Assembly: GCA_028726925.1 (NCBI GenBank)
Contig: JAQYPI010000020.1
Location: 1 to 14,836 of the forward strand
DNA from: Caryophanales bacterium
GTDB lineage: Bacteria > Bacillota_I > Bacilli_A > RFN20 > CAG-826
Direction: 5' to 3'
Length of the DNA: 14,836 nt
The number at the start of each line of letters is the position of its first letter. Position 1 is the first letter of the stretch. This document shows, piece by piece, positions 1 to 7,422 of this stretch. Below the pieces are notes generated by a model. The model was not told the origin of the DNA and did not search any database. It saw nothing but the letters and a program-made list of their open reading frames with translations. The position numbers were made by a program, and so were the translations under genes.

Positions 1-1
1 G

Positions 2-886
2 CTTGGCCCAAACGAGGCATACGTCGTCGCCTATTCCCAAAATAGCGAACCCGTGGATGCGGATTTGCTTTCGGATGATCTCATCACCAACGGCGCTTGG
101 CCGATGGGGCTTTATGATGGGGAAACGCGCGTCGATACCCTTGGGACGATCGGCTACGACGTCGCGTATTGCACCGGCTCCATCGTGCGGAAGAACGAGC
201 GACGCATCGGCAGGGAATATTCCCGGCCCTATGACTGGGTCCGTTACGAGGCAAGCGACGCCTCGCACCTTGGGGAAGCCGCTTGCCCGGTGAGCCAGGA
301 CCGCCTTTCGCAAGGTCCGCTTCTTTCCCAAACCGAATTTGATACCCCCTATTGCACGGAAAACGGCCTATACGGCATGGGCGGGGTCCTCGAAGTCGGG
401 CTCGTCTCGCTTGGGGACGGGGACACCACCGTCTTTTCCTATCCCTCCGAACTCACGTCCCTCGGCTATTCCGGGAAGAGCTTCCGTTATCAAAACATCG
501 ACACGCCCGAGACCCAGCACGGCAACACGATTCAGGCCCAGCCCTGGGGATATGCGGCGAAGAGATGGAACAACGACACCCTCCGTTCCGCGAAACACAT
601 CCTCATCCAATCCGTGAAAGGCGGTTACTTGACGGAAACCTATGGGCGCCTGCTTGGATACGTTTGGTACACGCTCGAAGAGAATCCCACCCCCTCGGAT
701 TACCGCAACCTCAACTTCGAGACCATTCTCAACGGCTATAGCAACGTCGCTTTCTCAAGCGTCGCCTCCGACACGATGAAAAGTGATGGCGTTTCTTATT
801 ATTCCTATTTCCTCGACGCCGATCACGGCGCGGAGGAGCAAGGAATCAAGATCCACGGGGAGAAGGATCCCGATTTTGACTACTGA
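2..886 (+). CDS. Lamin-tail-like / thermonuclease (SNase) domain protein, 5' truncated by window edge
   Basis: The reading frame is open from the first complete codon, so the true start lies upstream of the window and about 294 C-terminal residues are visible. The first ~95 residues resemble the end of a lamin-tail domain (beta-rich, with the string SIVRKNERRIGRE followed by DWVRY). The second half matches the staphylococcal-nuclease fold. A DGDT motif at 416-427 corresponds to the calcium-binding Asp. FRYQNIDTPET at 482-514 carries the equivalents of catalytic Arg35, Asp40 and Glu43. TYGRLLGY at 638-661 carries the equivalent of Arg87. All key residues are therefore present, and a Ca2+-dependent phosphodiesterase acting on DNA or RNA is expected. 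Proteins of this architecture are usually secreted or surface-anchored, but the signal region lies outside the window. Frame ends with TGA at 884-886. The nuclease call is firm; the lamin-tail call is weaker. Confidence 0.8.
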   Translation, partial: LGPNEAYVVAYSQNSEPVDADLLSDDLITNGAWPMGLYDGETRVDTLGTIGYDVAYCTGSIVRKNERRIGREYSRPYDWVRYEASDASHLGEAACPVSQDRLSQGPLLSQTEFDTPYCTENGLYGMGGVLEVGLVSLGDGDTTVFSYPSELTSLGYSGKSFRYQNIDTPETQHGNTIQAQPWGYAAKRWNNDTLRSAKHILIQSVKGGYLTETYGRLLGYVWYTLEENPTPSDYRNLNFETILNGYSNVAFSSVASDTMKSDGVSYYSYFLDADHGAEEQGIKIHGEKDPDFDY

Positions 887-888
887 TA

Positions 889-902
889 TTCCCTTTAGGG
901 AA
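889..902. repeat. Inverted repeat TTCCC-TTTA-GGGAA upstream of the envelope operon
   Basis: Arms TTCCC (889-893) and GGGAA (898-902) flank a TTTA centre. It lies between the stop of the nuclease gene and the -35 box at 906. The core CCCTTTAGGG recurs upstream of the nifJ promoter at 3645-3660. It could be an operator or a weak hairpin; no T-tract follows, so it is not a convincing terminator. Confidence 0.4.
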
Positions 903-905
903 GTG

Positions 906-934
906 TGGACGAGGAAAAGGGAAGAACCTATAAT
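906..934 (+). promoter_or_regulatory. Sigma-A-type promoter for the three-gene envelope operon, leaderless layout
   Basis: A perfect -10 TATAAT is at 929-934 and a TGGACG -35 at 906-911 (4 of 6 to consensus), with a 17-nt spacer. Only 8 nt separate the -10 from the ATG at 943, so transcription should begin at or within about two bases of the start codon. No Shine-Dalgarno sequence can be present on such a message. Confidence 0.65.
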
Positions 935-942
935 CAATAAAG

Positions 943-1497
943 ATGAAAACCTATTGCTTCGATTGCCTCAAAAAGAGGAAAGATCCTCTCGGGCCGTGCC
1001 CCTCTTGCAGCACGCAAGGACCGGACAAAAAACTCGATGAGCCCCAGATCCGCAACGTCGTGCAACGCCTCCACAAGAAAGCGAACGTCGCGAGGGAGCG
1101 CATCTCCGCGGGCCTTTCGAGCCTCGTGATCGGCGTGACGCTCGTCATCATCGGCCTCATTTTCTTCCGCCTCGCCTCGAAGCTTGACCAAAGCAACACC
1201 GAGGAAATCGTCTTCGTCCTTGTTCCCACGTCCGCGGAATTCATCGTTTCCATGTTCGGCCTCATCGTCGGTGGCATCAGCACCGTCTTCGGCCTCGTCT
1301 GGAGCATCTATTGGAATTACTACCGTCGCGGGATTTACCACGACGTTGCCGAGATCCGCGAAACCGCTACCTTGACGGTTTCCCGCACCCCGACGTCTTT
1401 CGAAATCCTCTGGCGCAAGATCTCGTATTTCTTCCGCCAGACCGCGTATCGCATCCGTCGAGCCCAAAAAGAGAAAGCCCTCGGCGAGAACAAATAA
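943..1497 (+). CDS. Zinc-ribbon protein with two membrane helices, function unknown
   Basis: I do not recognise this 184-residue protein as a named family. It begins with a probable zinc ribbon, two CxxC knuckles at C5/C8 and C19/C22. A charged linker (about 28-53) follows, then two hydrophobic segments likely to span the membrane (about 55-76 and 100-124), and a basic tail of about 60 residues. Both termini are therefore predicted in the cytoplasm. It is the first gene of an operon with a four-helix membrane protein starting 11 nt downstream and a lipoprotein after that, so the three products may work together at the membrane. The start is the first ATG after the promoter. There is no Shine-Dalgarno site, consistent with leaderless translation. 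Coding reality is well supported by composition and operon spacing; the function is open. Confidence 0.8.
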   Translation: MKTYCFDCLKKRKDPLGPCPSCSTQGPDKKLDEPQIRNVVQRLHKKANVARERISAGLSSLVIGVTLVIIGLIFFRLASKLDQSNTEEIVFVLVPTSAEFIVSMFGLIVGGISTVFGLVWSIYWNYYRRGIYHDVAEIRETATLTVSRTPTSFEILWRKISYFFRQTAYRIRRAQKEKALGENK

Positions 1498-1508
1498 GGA
1501 GGGACGAC

Positions 1509-2192
1509 ATGTTTGCCAAAAAAGCGCTTGCCCCCAAAGAGAAAGAGCCCTTCTTCCGGTTTGAGAAGGCCGCTTTCCGCCGCATCGGCGTCATCCTCCG
1601 CCTCATCGCCATCCCCGTCGCGATCCTCGGCATCATCCTCGCGATCGTCCTCCCGACGGTTTCGATCGAATACGCGAATTATTCCGGTTCCACGACGTTC
1701 CCGGCCGACCGCGCCGATGCTTTCGTCCCCGAGCTCATCCCCGGGTATCTCGCCCTTTTCGGCGGCGATTATTTCTATTACTACCTGAAATTCAAGGACG
1801 GCCCCGTCGTTTTGCATACCGCCCTCGCCCAGACGGACTGGGTGCTCATCCTCGTTTTCATCGTCACCATCCTCACGATGGCCTTGACCGTCATGGTCAC
1901 CTTCTCCAAGAAGATGGAGAAATGGTCCAAGGTCGTGACCTTGTTCTATTTCCTCTCCGGCGTCGCGGTTCTTGCCTCGCCCGTCTTCTTCATGGTCGCG
2001 AATTCCTTTGGCAACACGGGCGCCGTCGCGACTTCGGATTACGCCCATTACATCATTTACGATTCCCTCTACGTGCATAGCGCGTACGGGGCGGTGGTCA
2101 GCTTCTTCGTCTTCGTCGTTTCCGCGGTGCTCTTCAGCGTCGGGACCAACTTCGAGATGGGTGGCGGCGACAATAGGAACGCACAAGAATGA
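1509..2192 (+). CDS. Four-helix integral membrane protein, function unknown
   Basis: Protein of 227 residues with four hydrophobic segments at about 26-48, 112-132, 142-165 and 194-212. Between helices 1 and 2 is an aromatic-rich loop of roughly 60 residues, probably extracytoplasmic. The N-terminal 25 residues are basic and should stay in the cytoplasm. The start at 1509 is chosen because a strong Shine-Dalgarno AAGGAGGG (1496-1503) overlaps the previous gene's TAA stop and sits 5 nt before this ATG. The frame is open upstream to 1311, but that stretch lies inside the preceding gene. Translation is probably coupled to both neighbours, since the 3' end overlaps the next gene by 4 nt (ATGA). 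I see no transporter, enzyme or channel signature. Confidence 0.82.
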   Translation: MFAKKALAPKEKEPFFRFEKAAFRRIGVILRLIAIPVAILGIILAIVLPTVSIEYANYSGSTTFPADRADAFVPELIPGYLALFGGDYFYYYLKFKDGPVVLHTALAQTDWVLILVFIVTILTMALTVMVTFSKKMEKWSKVVTLFYFLSGVAVLASPVFFMVANSFGNTGAVATSDYAHYIIYDSLYVHSAYGAVVSFFVFVVSAVLFSVGTNFEMGGGDNRNAQE

Positions 2193-3034
2193 AAAACGGG
2201 AACAAATGGATCATCGCCATCCTCGGGATGGCCGCGACCGCGGCGCTTGCCGGTTGCCAAAGCGAAACCTCGAAAGCCATCGATGGGCTCGAGGATTTCG
2301 TTTCCGTCGCTTCCTATGACGACATCCACGTCTTTAACAGCAACATCACCATCGATTCCCGCACCTTGAACGGGCAAAAGGTTACCGGCACGTCCCGCCA
2401 GGCCGGCCTCTACGCGGACGGCAATTTCCAGATCGCCGCGGGTACCGCGAACTACATCGGCTATACCTATGCCGGGGAGACCTCCGACCAGTATTTCCTC
2501 CTCAACACGAAAGCCAAGACGGGCAAGGTCTACGATTCTTCCCACGCCCTGGATTCCACCCGCGACATCGTCCAAAATCAGCTTCGCACGGACTATGGCG
2601 AGCTCGCCGCGATCTACGAGGGCATGAAATCCACTGTCGGCAAATCCGCGGAAGAACTCGGCTATGTCGATTATTCCCTCCGTCGCACGATCGCTCCCGG
2701 CGTCGCCGGATACGTCTCTCTCGCTCATAAAACGGAAACCACCGAAACGGGCTCGGTCCGCACGGAAATCAACCGTTACCTGATGCTCGATTACATCGAG
2801 GGCAAATGGTGCTTTACCAATTACAGCGAACGCAAGACGATCGAGGAAACGATCGTGAATCCCGAGAAAGGCACGACGGTCAACACGGAATACGTCTGGT
2901 CCGATTACACCATCAAAGTCGGGGATTCTTACCCGACCCTCGCGGTTCAGCTCTCGAGCTATATCCTGAAACCCGCTTCCTCCACCTCGGACGCGGTCAC
3001 CTTCGGGGAAAGCGGTCCTCTCAGCACGAAATGA
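2189..3034 (+). CDS. Putative lipoprotein of the envelope operon, function unknown
   Basis: Protein of 281 residues starting with a lipoprotein signal peptide: K2 and K6 form the charged region, then a hydrophobic core and the lipobox LAGC, with the lipidated cysteine at C23. The mature part is polar and looks like a beta-rich extracellular domain with many Tyr, Thr and Ser. I see no catalytic motif and do not recognise the family. The ATG overlaps the TGA of the preceding gene (ATGA), the usual sign of translational coupling, so the operon encodes a zinc-ribbon membrane protein, a polytopic membrane protein and this surface-anchored protein as a likely unit. A terminator follows 5 nt after the stop. 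Lipidation would require Lgt, which is also encoded in this window. Confidence 0.82.
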   Translation: MKNGNKWIIAILGMAATAALAGCQSETSKAIDGLEDFVSVASYDDIHVFNSNITIDSRTLNGQKVTGTSRQAGLYADGNFQIAAGTANYIGYTYAGETSDQYFLLNTKAKTGKVYDSSHALDSTRDIVQNQLRTDYGELAAIYEGMKSTVGKSAEELGYVDYSLRRTIAPGVAGYVSLAHKTETTETGSVRTEINRYLMLDYIEGKWCFTNYSERKTIEETIVNPEKGTTVNTEYVWSDYTIKVGDSYPTLAVQLSSYILKPASSTSDAVTFGESGPLSTK

Positions 3035-3039
3035 CGACA

Positions 3040-3068
3040 AAGCCAGCCTTCGGGCTGGTTTTTCTTTT
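3040..3068 (+). terminator. Rho-independent terminator of the envelope operon (UUCG loop)
   Basis: Stem CCAGCC (3043-3048) and GGCTGG (3053-3058) with the very stable TTCG tetraloop. It is extended by A-T and G-T pairs at its base and followed by TTTTTCTTTT. Confidence 0.9.
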
Positions 3069-3139
3069 GAAAACGCGGTTTTGCCTCCCGAATTCGCGAA
3101 ACGGGCGTTCTTTGCCTATCCCTTTTCCCGAAAAACACT

Positions 3140-3145
3140 TATACT
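3140..3145 (+). promoter_or_regulatory. -10 element of the Rex-like gene, leaderless layout
   Basis: TATACT lies 9 nt before the ATG at 3155, which places the expected transcription start within about three bases of the start codon. No convincing -35 is seen at normal spacing; TTGCCT at 3112-3117 is 22 nt away. A TTCGCGAA palindrome lies further upstream at 3093-3100. Confidence 0.5.
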
Positions 3146-3154
3146 TTGGGAAAC

Positions 3155-3601
3155 ATGGAAAGCAAACCGACCAAAGCCTTTGTTCATCGTGTCGTCGCCT
3201 CTTTGAAAGCCATCAAGAGGAAAGACGTCTCTTTGGACATGCTCTCCAAGAAAATTGGCATTTACCCCGACGTTCTCGGACGGAACCTTCAATACTTCGA
3301 GCCGATGATCTTGATGGATCCTTCCATCAACTGCCGCGCGTTGCTGCCCCAATTCGAGAATTACCTGAAAGAGCCAATCGCGGAAAAGAAAGCCAAGGCC
3401 CCCGCTCTTCGCATCGCCAAAGCCGAGCTCGCCTCTTATTCCTCCATCGCGGATTTCGTCTACAAGAAGATGACTTCCGTCGGCGGCCTCGTCGACACCG
3501 CCGCGGAGCTTTCCGATCACGACCTCGAAATCCTTCGCCGCCTCGTGGACAAGGAAATCGTGAAACGCAAGAAGATCCAAAAAGGAAAAACGAATCGATA
3601 A
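3155..3601 (+). CDS. Small protein resembling the winged-helix DNA-binding domain of Rex
   Basis: Protein of 148 residues. Residues 8-71 resemble the N-terminal winged-helix domain of the redox repressor Rex. There is a helix with a regular basic/hydrophobic pattern, then SLDMLSKKIGI (about 26-36), then a putative recognition helix reading YPDVLGRNLQYFE (37-49), where Rex proteins have a similar QVRKDLSYF segment. Rex normally continues into a Rossmann NAD(H)-binding domain of about 130 residues with a GxGxxG motif. Here that domain is absent, replaced by a charged, probably helical C-terminal half. If it binds DNA, it does so without the usual NADH sensor. It lies directly upstream of nifJ in its own transcription unit. 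ATG 3155 is preferred over TTG 3146, which immediately follows the -10 hexamer and would lie upstream of the expected transcript start. The gene call is firm; the Rex resemblance is from memory of the family pattern. Confidence 0.72.
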   Translation: MESKPTKAFVHRVVASLKAIKRKDVSLDMLSKKIGIYPDVLGRNLQYFEPMILMDPSINCRALLPQFENYLKEPIAEKKAKAPALRIAKAELASYSSIADFVYKKMTSVGGLVDTAAELSDHDLEILRRLVDKEIVKRKKIQKGKTNR

Positions 3602-3607
3602 AGCGAT

Positions 3608-3644
3608 AAAAGGCTTCCGTCACTTAGGATGGGAGCCTTTTTTT
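3608..3644 (+). terminator. Rho-independent terminator after the Rex-like gene
   Basis: An 11-bp stem pairs 3608-3618 with 3631-3641 (one G-T wobble), with a 12-nt loop, and runs into seven consecutive T residues. Confidence 0.9.
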
Positions 3645-3660
3645 AACCCCTTTAGGGGTT
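3645..3660. repeat. Inverted repeat AACCCC-TTTA-GGGGTT upstream of nifJ promoter
   Basis: Perfect 6-bp arms around TTTA, ending 6 nt before the nifJ -35. It follows the T-tract of the previous terminator. A second dyad, CCCGT (3661-3665) and ACGGG (3674-3678), brackets the -35 box itself. Together they look like operator sites; the bound regulator is unknown. Confidence 0.45.
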
Positions 3661-3666
3661 CCCGTC

Positions 3667-3695
3667 TTGAAGAACGGGGGTAAGGCTCTTATACT
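3667..3695 (+). promoter_or_regulatory. nifJ promoter
   Basis: -35 TTGAAG at 3667-3672, 17-nt spacer, -10 TATACT at 3690-3695. The leader then carries a Shine-Dalgarno AAGGAG at 3705-3710. Its 13-nt distance to the ATG at 3724 is longer than usual. Confidence 0.7.
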
Positions 3696-3723
3696 TTCCG
3701 TGCTAAGGAGATTTTCCAAAAAA

Positions 3724-6700
3724 ATGTCTGAAATCAAGAAAACGATGAAGTCCGTCGACGGCAACACCGCGGCGGCAATGGAAAGCTACCACTTCACCGA
3801 AGTGGCGGCCATCTATCCGATCACCCCGTCCTCCCCGATGGCGGAAAACGTTGACGTCTATGCGTCCAAAGGCCAGAAGAACTTCTTTGGCCAGCCCGTC
3901 AAAGTCGTCGAGATGCAATCCGAAGCCGGCGCTTCCGGCGCGGTCCACGGCGCTCTCCAAGGCGGATCCCTCGCGACCACCTTCACCGCCTCCCAAGGCT
4001 TGCTCCTCATGATCCCGAACATCTACAAGTGGTGTGGCGAGCTCCTTCCCGCGGTCCTTCACGTCGCCGCGCGTTCCCTCGCGACCCGCGCCCTTTCGAT
4101 CTTCGGTGACCACCAAGACATCTATGCCATTCGTCAGACCGGCATCGCGATGATCTGCTCGAATTCCGTCCAGGAAATTGCCGACCTCGCCCCGGTCGCC
4201 CACCTCGTCGCCATCGAATCCTCCCACCCGGTTTGCCATTTCTTCGACGGTTTCCGTACCTCCCACGAAGTTCAGAACGTCGAATTCGTCGATGACAACG
4301 AATGGAAAAAGCTCCTCCCGATGGACAAGGTCGAGGCCTTCCGTGCCCGTGCCTTGAACCCGCACACCCACGCGGTCACCCGCGGCGGCGCGGAAAACGA
4401 CGACATCTATTTCCAGGCCGTCGAAGCCCAGAACGGCAAAGTCGATGACGTTATCGCCGCGGCCGAGAAATACTTCGCCGAAGCGACCCGCCTCACCGGC
4501 CGTACCTATGCCCCGTTCGTCTACTATGGCGCGGAAGACGCCGAGCGCGTCATCATCGCCATGGGTTCCGTGACCGAGACCGCGACTGAAGTCGTGGATG
4601 CTTTGAACGCCGCCGGCGAGAAAGTCGGCTTGGTCCGCGTCCACCTCTATCGCCCGTTCTCGAGCAAGCACCTCGCGAAAGCAATCCCCGCTTCCGTCAA
4701 GCAAATCGCCGTCCTCGACCGCACCAAGGAACGCGGTTCCGAAGGCGAGCCTCTCTATCTCGACGTCCTCGCCGCCCTCAAGGCGGAAGGCCGTGGCGAC
4801 ATCGAGGTCATCGGCGGCCGTTATGGTCTTTCTTCCAAAGACACCCAGCCGAAGGACGTCAAGGCGGTCTATGACTTCCTCCGCGCCGAGAACCGCTGGA
4901 ACGGCTTCACCGTCGGCATCAAGGACGACGTCACTCACCTTTCCATCCCGGTCGATGATTCCTTCGTGGTCCCGCACTCCTACACGAGCTGCCTCTTCTA
5001 TGGCCTTGGGTCCGACGGCACCGTCTCCGCGAACAAATCCTCCATCAAGATCATCGGCGACGCGACCGGCCAATACGCGCAAGCCTACTTCCAGTATGAC
5101 TCCCGCAAAGCCGGCGGCACGACCCGCAGCCACCTCCGCTTCGGCAAGGATCCGATCCATTCCGAATACTACGTCAAGAACGCGGACTTCATCTCCTGCT
5201 CCCTTGACTCCTACATCTTCAAATTCGACATCATCGCCAATTTGAAGAAAGGCGGCACCTTCCTCCTCAACACGAACCTCGACGACGCGACCCTCATCGC
5301 TTCCATGCCGAACCGCATGAAGCACCTCCTCGCCGAAAAAGAGGCCAAGTTCTACGTCATCGACGCGAACAAGCTCGCCGCCGAAGCCGGCATGGGCCGT
5401 CACACGAACACCACCCTCCAGGCCGCGTTCTTCAAGCTCAACCCGGGCATCATGCCCTATGAAGAGGCCGAGAAGTGGATGAAGAAATTCGCCCTCAAGA
5501 CCTATGAGAAGAAGGGCATGGACGTCGTCGAGAAGAACTACAAAGCCATCGACACGGGCGCCCAAGGCCTCCGCGAAGTCGCCATCGATCCTTCCTGGAT
5601 CAACCTCGACACCAAGAAGGTCATCGAAGACACCGGCGACACCTACTACGACGAATACGTCTCCGTCATCGACCGCCTCGACGGCGATGAGCTCCCGACC
5701 AGCGCCTTCCTCAAGCACGAGCTCGCGGATGGCACGATGAACGAGAACATCACCTTCCGTCAGAAGCGCGCGATCGCCGACCGCGTCCCGCTCTGGAACC
5801 CGGCGAACTGCATCGCCTGCAACCAGTGCGCCTTCGTTTGCCCCCACGCCACGATCCGTCCGTATTTGATCGATGAAGCCGAGCTTGCCGGCGCCCCGGA
5901 AGAAGTCAAAGGCAAAGTCATCGATTCCAAGATCGTCAAGGGCATGAAGTTCCGCATCACCGTCGCCACGGAAGACTGCGTTGGCTGCGGTCTCTGCGTC
6001 GCGGAATGCAACAAGAACAAGACCGTCGATATGATGGCTGCGAAGGCCGGCGAGAAGCCCGACACCTCCAAATACGCCCTCAAGATGGTCGACGCCCACG
6101 GCCAGGCCGCGGAACAAAAGGCCGCCGACTACCTCTACCACAACTGCTCCGACAAGTCCTCCATGGTCGCCCCGGCGATGCAAAGCACCGTCATCGGCGT
6201 CGGCTTCAAGAAGCCCTACATGGAAGTCTCCGGCGCTTGCGCTGGCTGCGGCGAAGCCCCCTACTACCGCCTCGTCTCCCAGCTCTTCGGCAAAGACATG
6301 CTCGTTGCTAACGCCACCGGCTGCTCCTCCATCTACTGCGGCTCGACCCCGCTCACCCCGTTCGTCAACAAAGACGGCAAGGACGGCGTCGCTTGGGCCA
6401 ACTCCCTCTTTGAGGACAACGCCGAATTCGGCTTCGGCATGCGCATCGCGACCGACCAGAAGCTCTCCACCATCTGCGACATCCTCGCTTCCGCGAAGGA
6501 ACGCGTCGAACCGGAACTCGCTTCCGTCATCGACGAATACCTCGCCAACGTCAAGAACCGCGACGTCGTGAAGGGCATCGCCCCGAAACTCGTCGAACTC
6601 GTCAAGGCTTCCAAGGACGAAGGCGTCAAGGAAGTGCTCGCCTATGAGCGCGACCTCGTCGATAAGTCCGTCTGGATCGTCGGCGGCGACGGCTGGAGCT

Positions 6701-7314
6701 TCGACATCGGCTACGGCGGCGTCGATCACGTCCTCGCTAACGAAGCGGACGTCAACATCCTCGTCCTCGACACTGAGGTCTATTCCAACACCGGCGGCCA
6801 GGCTTCCAAGTCCTCCCAGACCGGCTCCATCAACAAGTTCACCGCTTCCGGCAAGAAGGAAGCCAAGAAGAACCTCCCGCTCCTCGCGATGGCTTATGGC
6901 CACGTCTACGTCGGCTGCATCGCGCTCGGCGCGAATCCCGCCGCGGCCATCAAGGTCCTCAAGGAAGCGGAATCCTACAACGGCCCGTCCCTCATCATCT
7001 GCTACTGCCCCTGCGCCGAGCAGCACATCAAGGGTGGCCTCGTCAACTCCATCAAGGAGGAGAAGGCGGCCGTCGAATGCGGTTACTTCAACTGCTTCCA
7101 TTACGACCCGCGCCTCAAAGAGCAAGGCAAGAGCCCGCTCGTGATCGATGGCCCGGTCGAACCGAACTACGCGAAATTCCGCGACTTCATCATGCACGAG
7201 ACCCGTTACTCCATGCTTCCGATCGTCAACCCCGAGAAGTCCGAGGAACTCCTCTCCAAGTGCGAAGCCTACGCCAAGGAGCGTTGGGCGAACATCAAGA
7301 AGTTCGGCGCGTAA
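3724..7314 (+). CDS. nifJ: Pyruvate:ferredoxin (flavodoxin) oxidoreductase, single-chain
   Basis: Protein of 1196 residues, normal for the homodimeric enzyme. It converts pyruvate, CoA and oxidised ferredoxin to acetyl-CoA, CO2 and reduced ferredoxin in the cytoplasm. The pyruvate/TPP domain I is visible with YPITPSSP (T34), E67 and R117, matching active-site Thr31, Glu64 and Arg114 of the Desulfovibrio africanus enzyme. A transketolase-C-like domain and the gamma domain follow. The ferredoxin-like domain has two clusters, C696/C699/C702/C706 and C752/C755/C758/C762. The C-terminal TPP domain holds the proximal-cluster cysteines C839, C842, C867 and C1097, a GDG motif at 988-990 and YSNTGGQ at 1020-1026. 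Start 3724 is chosen because translation from upstream ATG 3667 would begin before the promoter -10. Codons are almost all C-ending, suggesting high expression. It is monocistronic between two terminators. Confidence 0.98.
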   Translation: MSEIKKTMKSVDGNTAAAMESYHFTEVAAIYPITPSSPMAENVDVYASKGQKNFFGQPVKVVEMQSEAGASGAVHGALQGGSLATTFTASQGLLLMIPNIYKWCGELLPAVLHVAARSLATRALSIFGDHQDIYAIRQTGIAMICSNSVQEIADLAPVAHLVAIESSHPVCHFFDGFRTSHEVQNVEFVDDNEWKKLLPMDKVEAFRARALNPHTHAVTRGGAENDDIYFQAVEAQNGKVDDVIAAAEKYFAEATRLTGRTYAPFVYYGAEDAERVIIAMGSVTETATEVVDALNAAGEKVGLVRVHLYRPFSSKHLAKAIPASVKQIAVLDRTKERGSEGEPLYLDVLAALKAEGRGDIEVIGGRYGLSSKDTQPKDVKAVYDFLRAENRWNGFTVGIKDDVTHLSIPVDDSFVVPHSYTSCLFYGLGSDGTVSANKSSIKIIGDATGQYAQAYFQYDSRKAGGTTRSHLRFGKDPIHSEYYVKNADFISCSLDSYIFKFDIIANLKKGGTFLLNTNLDDATLIASMPNRMKHLLAEKEAKFYVIDANKLAAEAGMGRHTNTTLQAAFFKLNPGIMPYEEAEKWMKKFALKTYEKKGMDVVEKNYKAIDTGAQGLREVAIDPSWINLDTKKVIEDTGDTYYDEYVSVIDRLDGDELPTSAFLKHELADGTMNENITFRQKRAIADRVPLWNPANCIACNQCAFVCPHATIRPYLIDEAELAGAPEEVKGKVIDSKIVKGMKFRITVATEDCVGCGLCVAECNKNKTVDMMAAKAGEKPDTSKYALKMVDAHGQAAEQKAADYLYHNCSDKSSMVAPAMQSTVIGVGFKKPYMEVSGACAGCGEAPYYRLVSQLFGKDMLVANATGCSSIYCGSTPLTPFVNKDGKDGVAWANSLFEDNAEFGFGMRIATDQKLSTICDILASAKERVEPELASVIDEYLANVKNRDVVKGIAPKLVELVKASKDEGVKEVLAYERDLVDKSVWIVGGDGWSFDIGYGGVDHVLANEADVNILVLDTEVYSNTGGQASKSSQTGSINKFTASGKKEAKKNLPLLAMAYGHVYVGCIALGANPAAAIKVLKEAESYNGPSLIICYCPCAEQHIKGGLVNSIKEEKAAVECGYFNCFHYDPRLKEQGKSPLVIDGPVEPNYAKFRDFIMHETRYSMLPIVNPEKSEELLSKCEAYAKERWANIKKFGA

Positions 7315-7335
7315 TCGCCGCTTCGCAAACGCAAG

Positions 7336-7362
7336 AAGCCCCGCCTTGCCGCGGGGCTTTTT
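7336..7362 (+). terminator. Rho-independent terminator of nifJ
   Basis: Perfect 9-bp stem AAGCCCCGC (7336-7344) and GCGGGGCTT (7351-7359), 6-nt loop, then further T residues to 7362. Confidence 0.92.
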
Positions 7363-7395
7363 CGCACTTTCCTTTTTCCTTCTGACCACTAGGAC

Positions 7396-7414
7396 TACAA
7401 TGAAGGAAAGGAGG
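7396..7414 (+). promoter_or_regulatory. -10 box and Shine-Dalgarno of the tocopherol-cyclase-like gene
   Basis: TACAAT at 7396-7401 (5 of 6) lies just upstream of a strong Shine-Dalgarno AAAGGAGG at 7407-7414, 8 nt before ATG 7423. No good -35 is seen, so the promoter is tentative. The ribosome site fixes the start. Confidence 0.5.
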
Positions 7415-7422
7415 CGTCGAAA

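Noticed and set aside
1311..1508. Upstream extension of the four-helix membrane protein.
   Set aside because: It lies wholly inside the zinc-ribbon gene in another frame, and a textbook Shine-Dalgarno points to ATG 1509.
3667..3723. Upstream ATG extending NifJ by 19 residues.
   Set aside because: It overlaps the -35 and -10 boxes. ATG 3724 follows the Shine-Dalgarno AAGGAG and gives the normal N-terminus.
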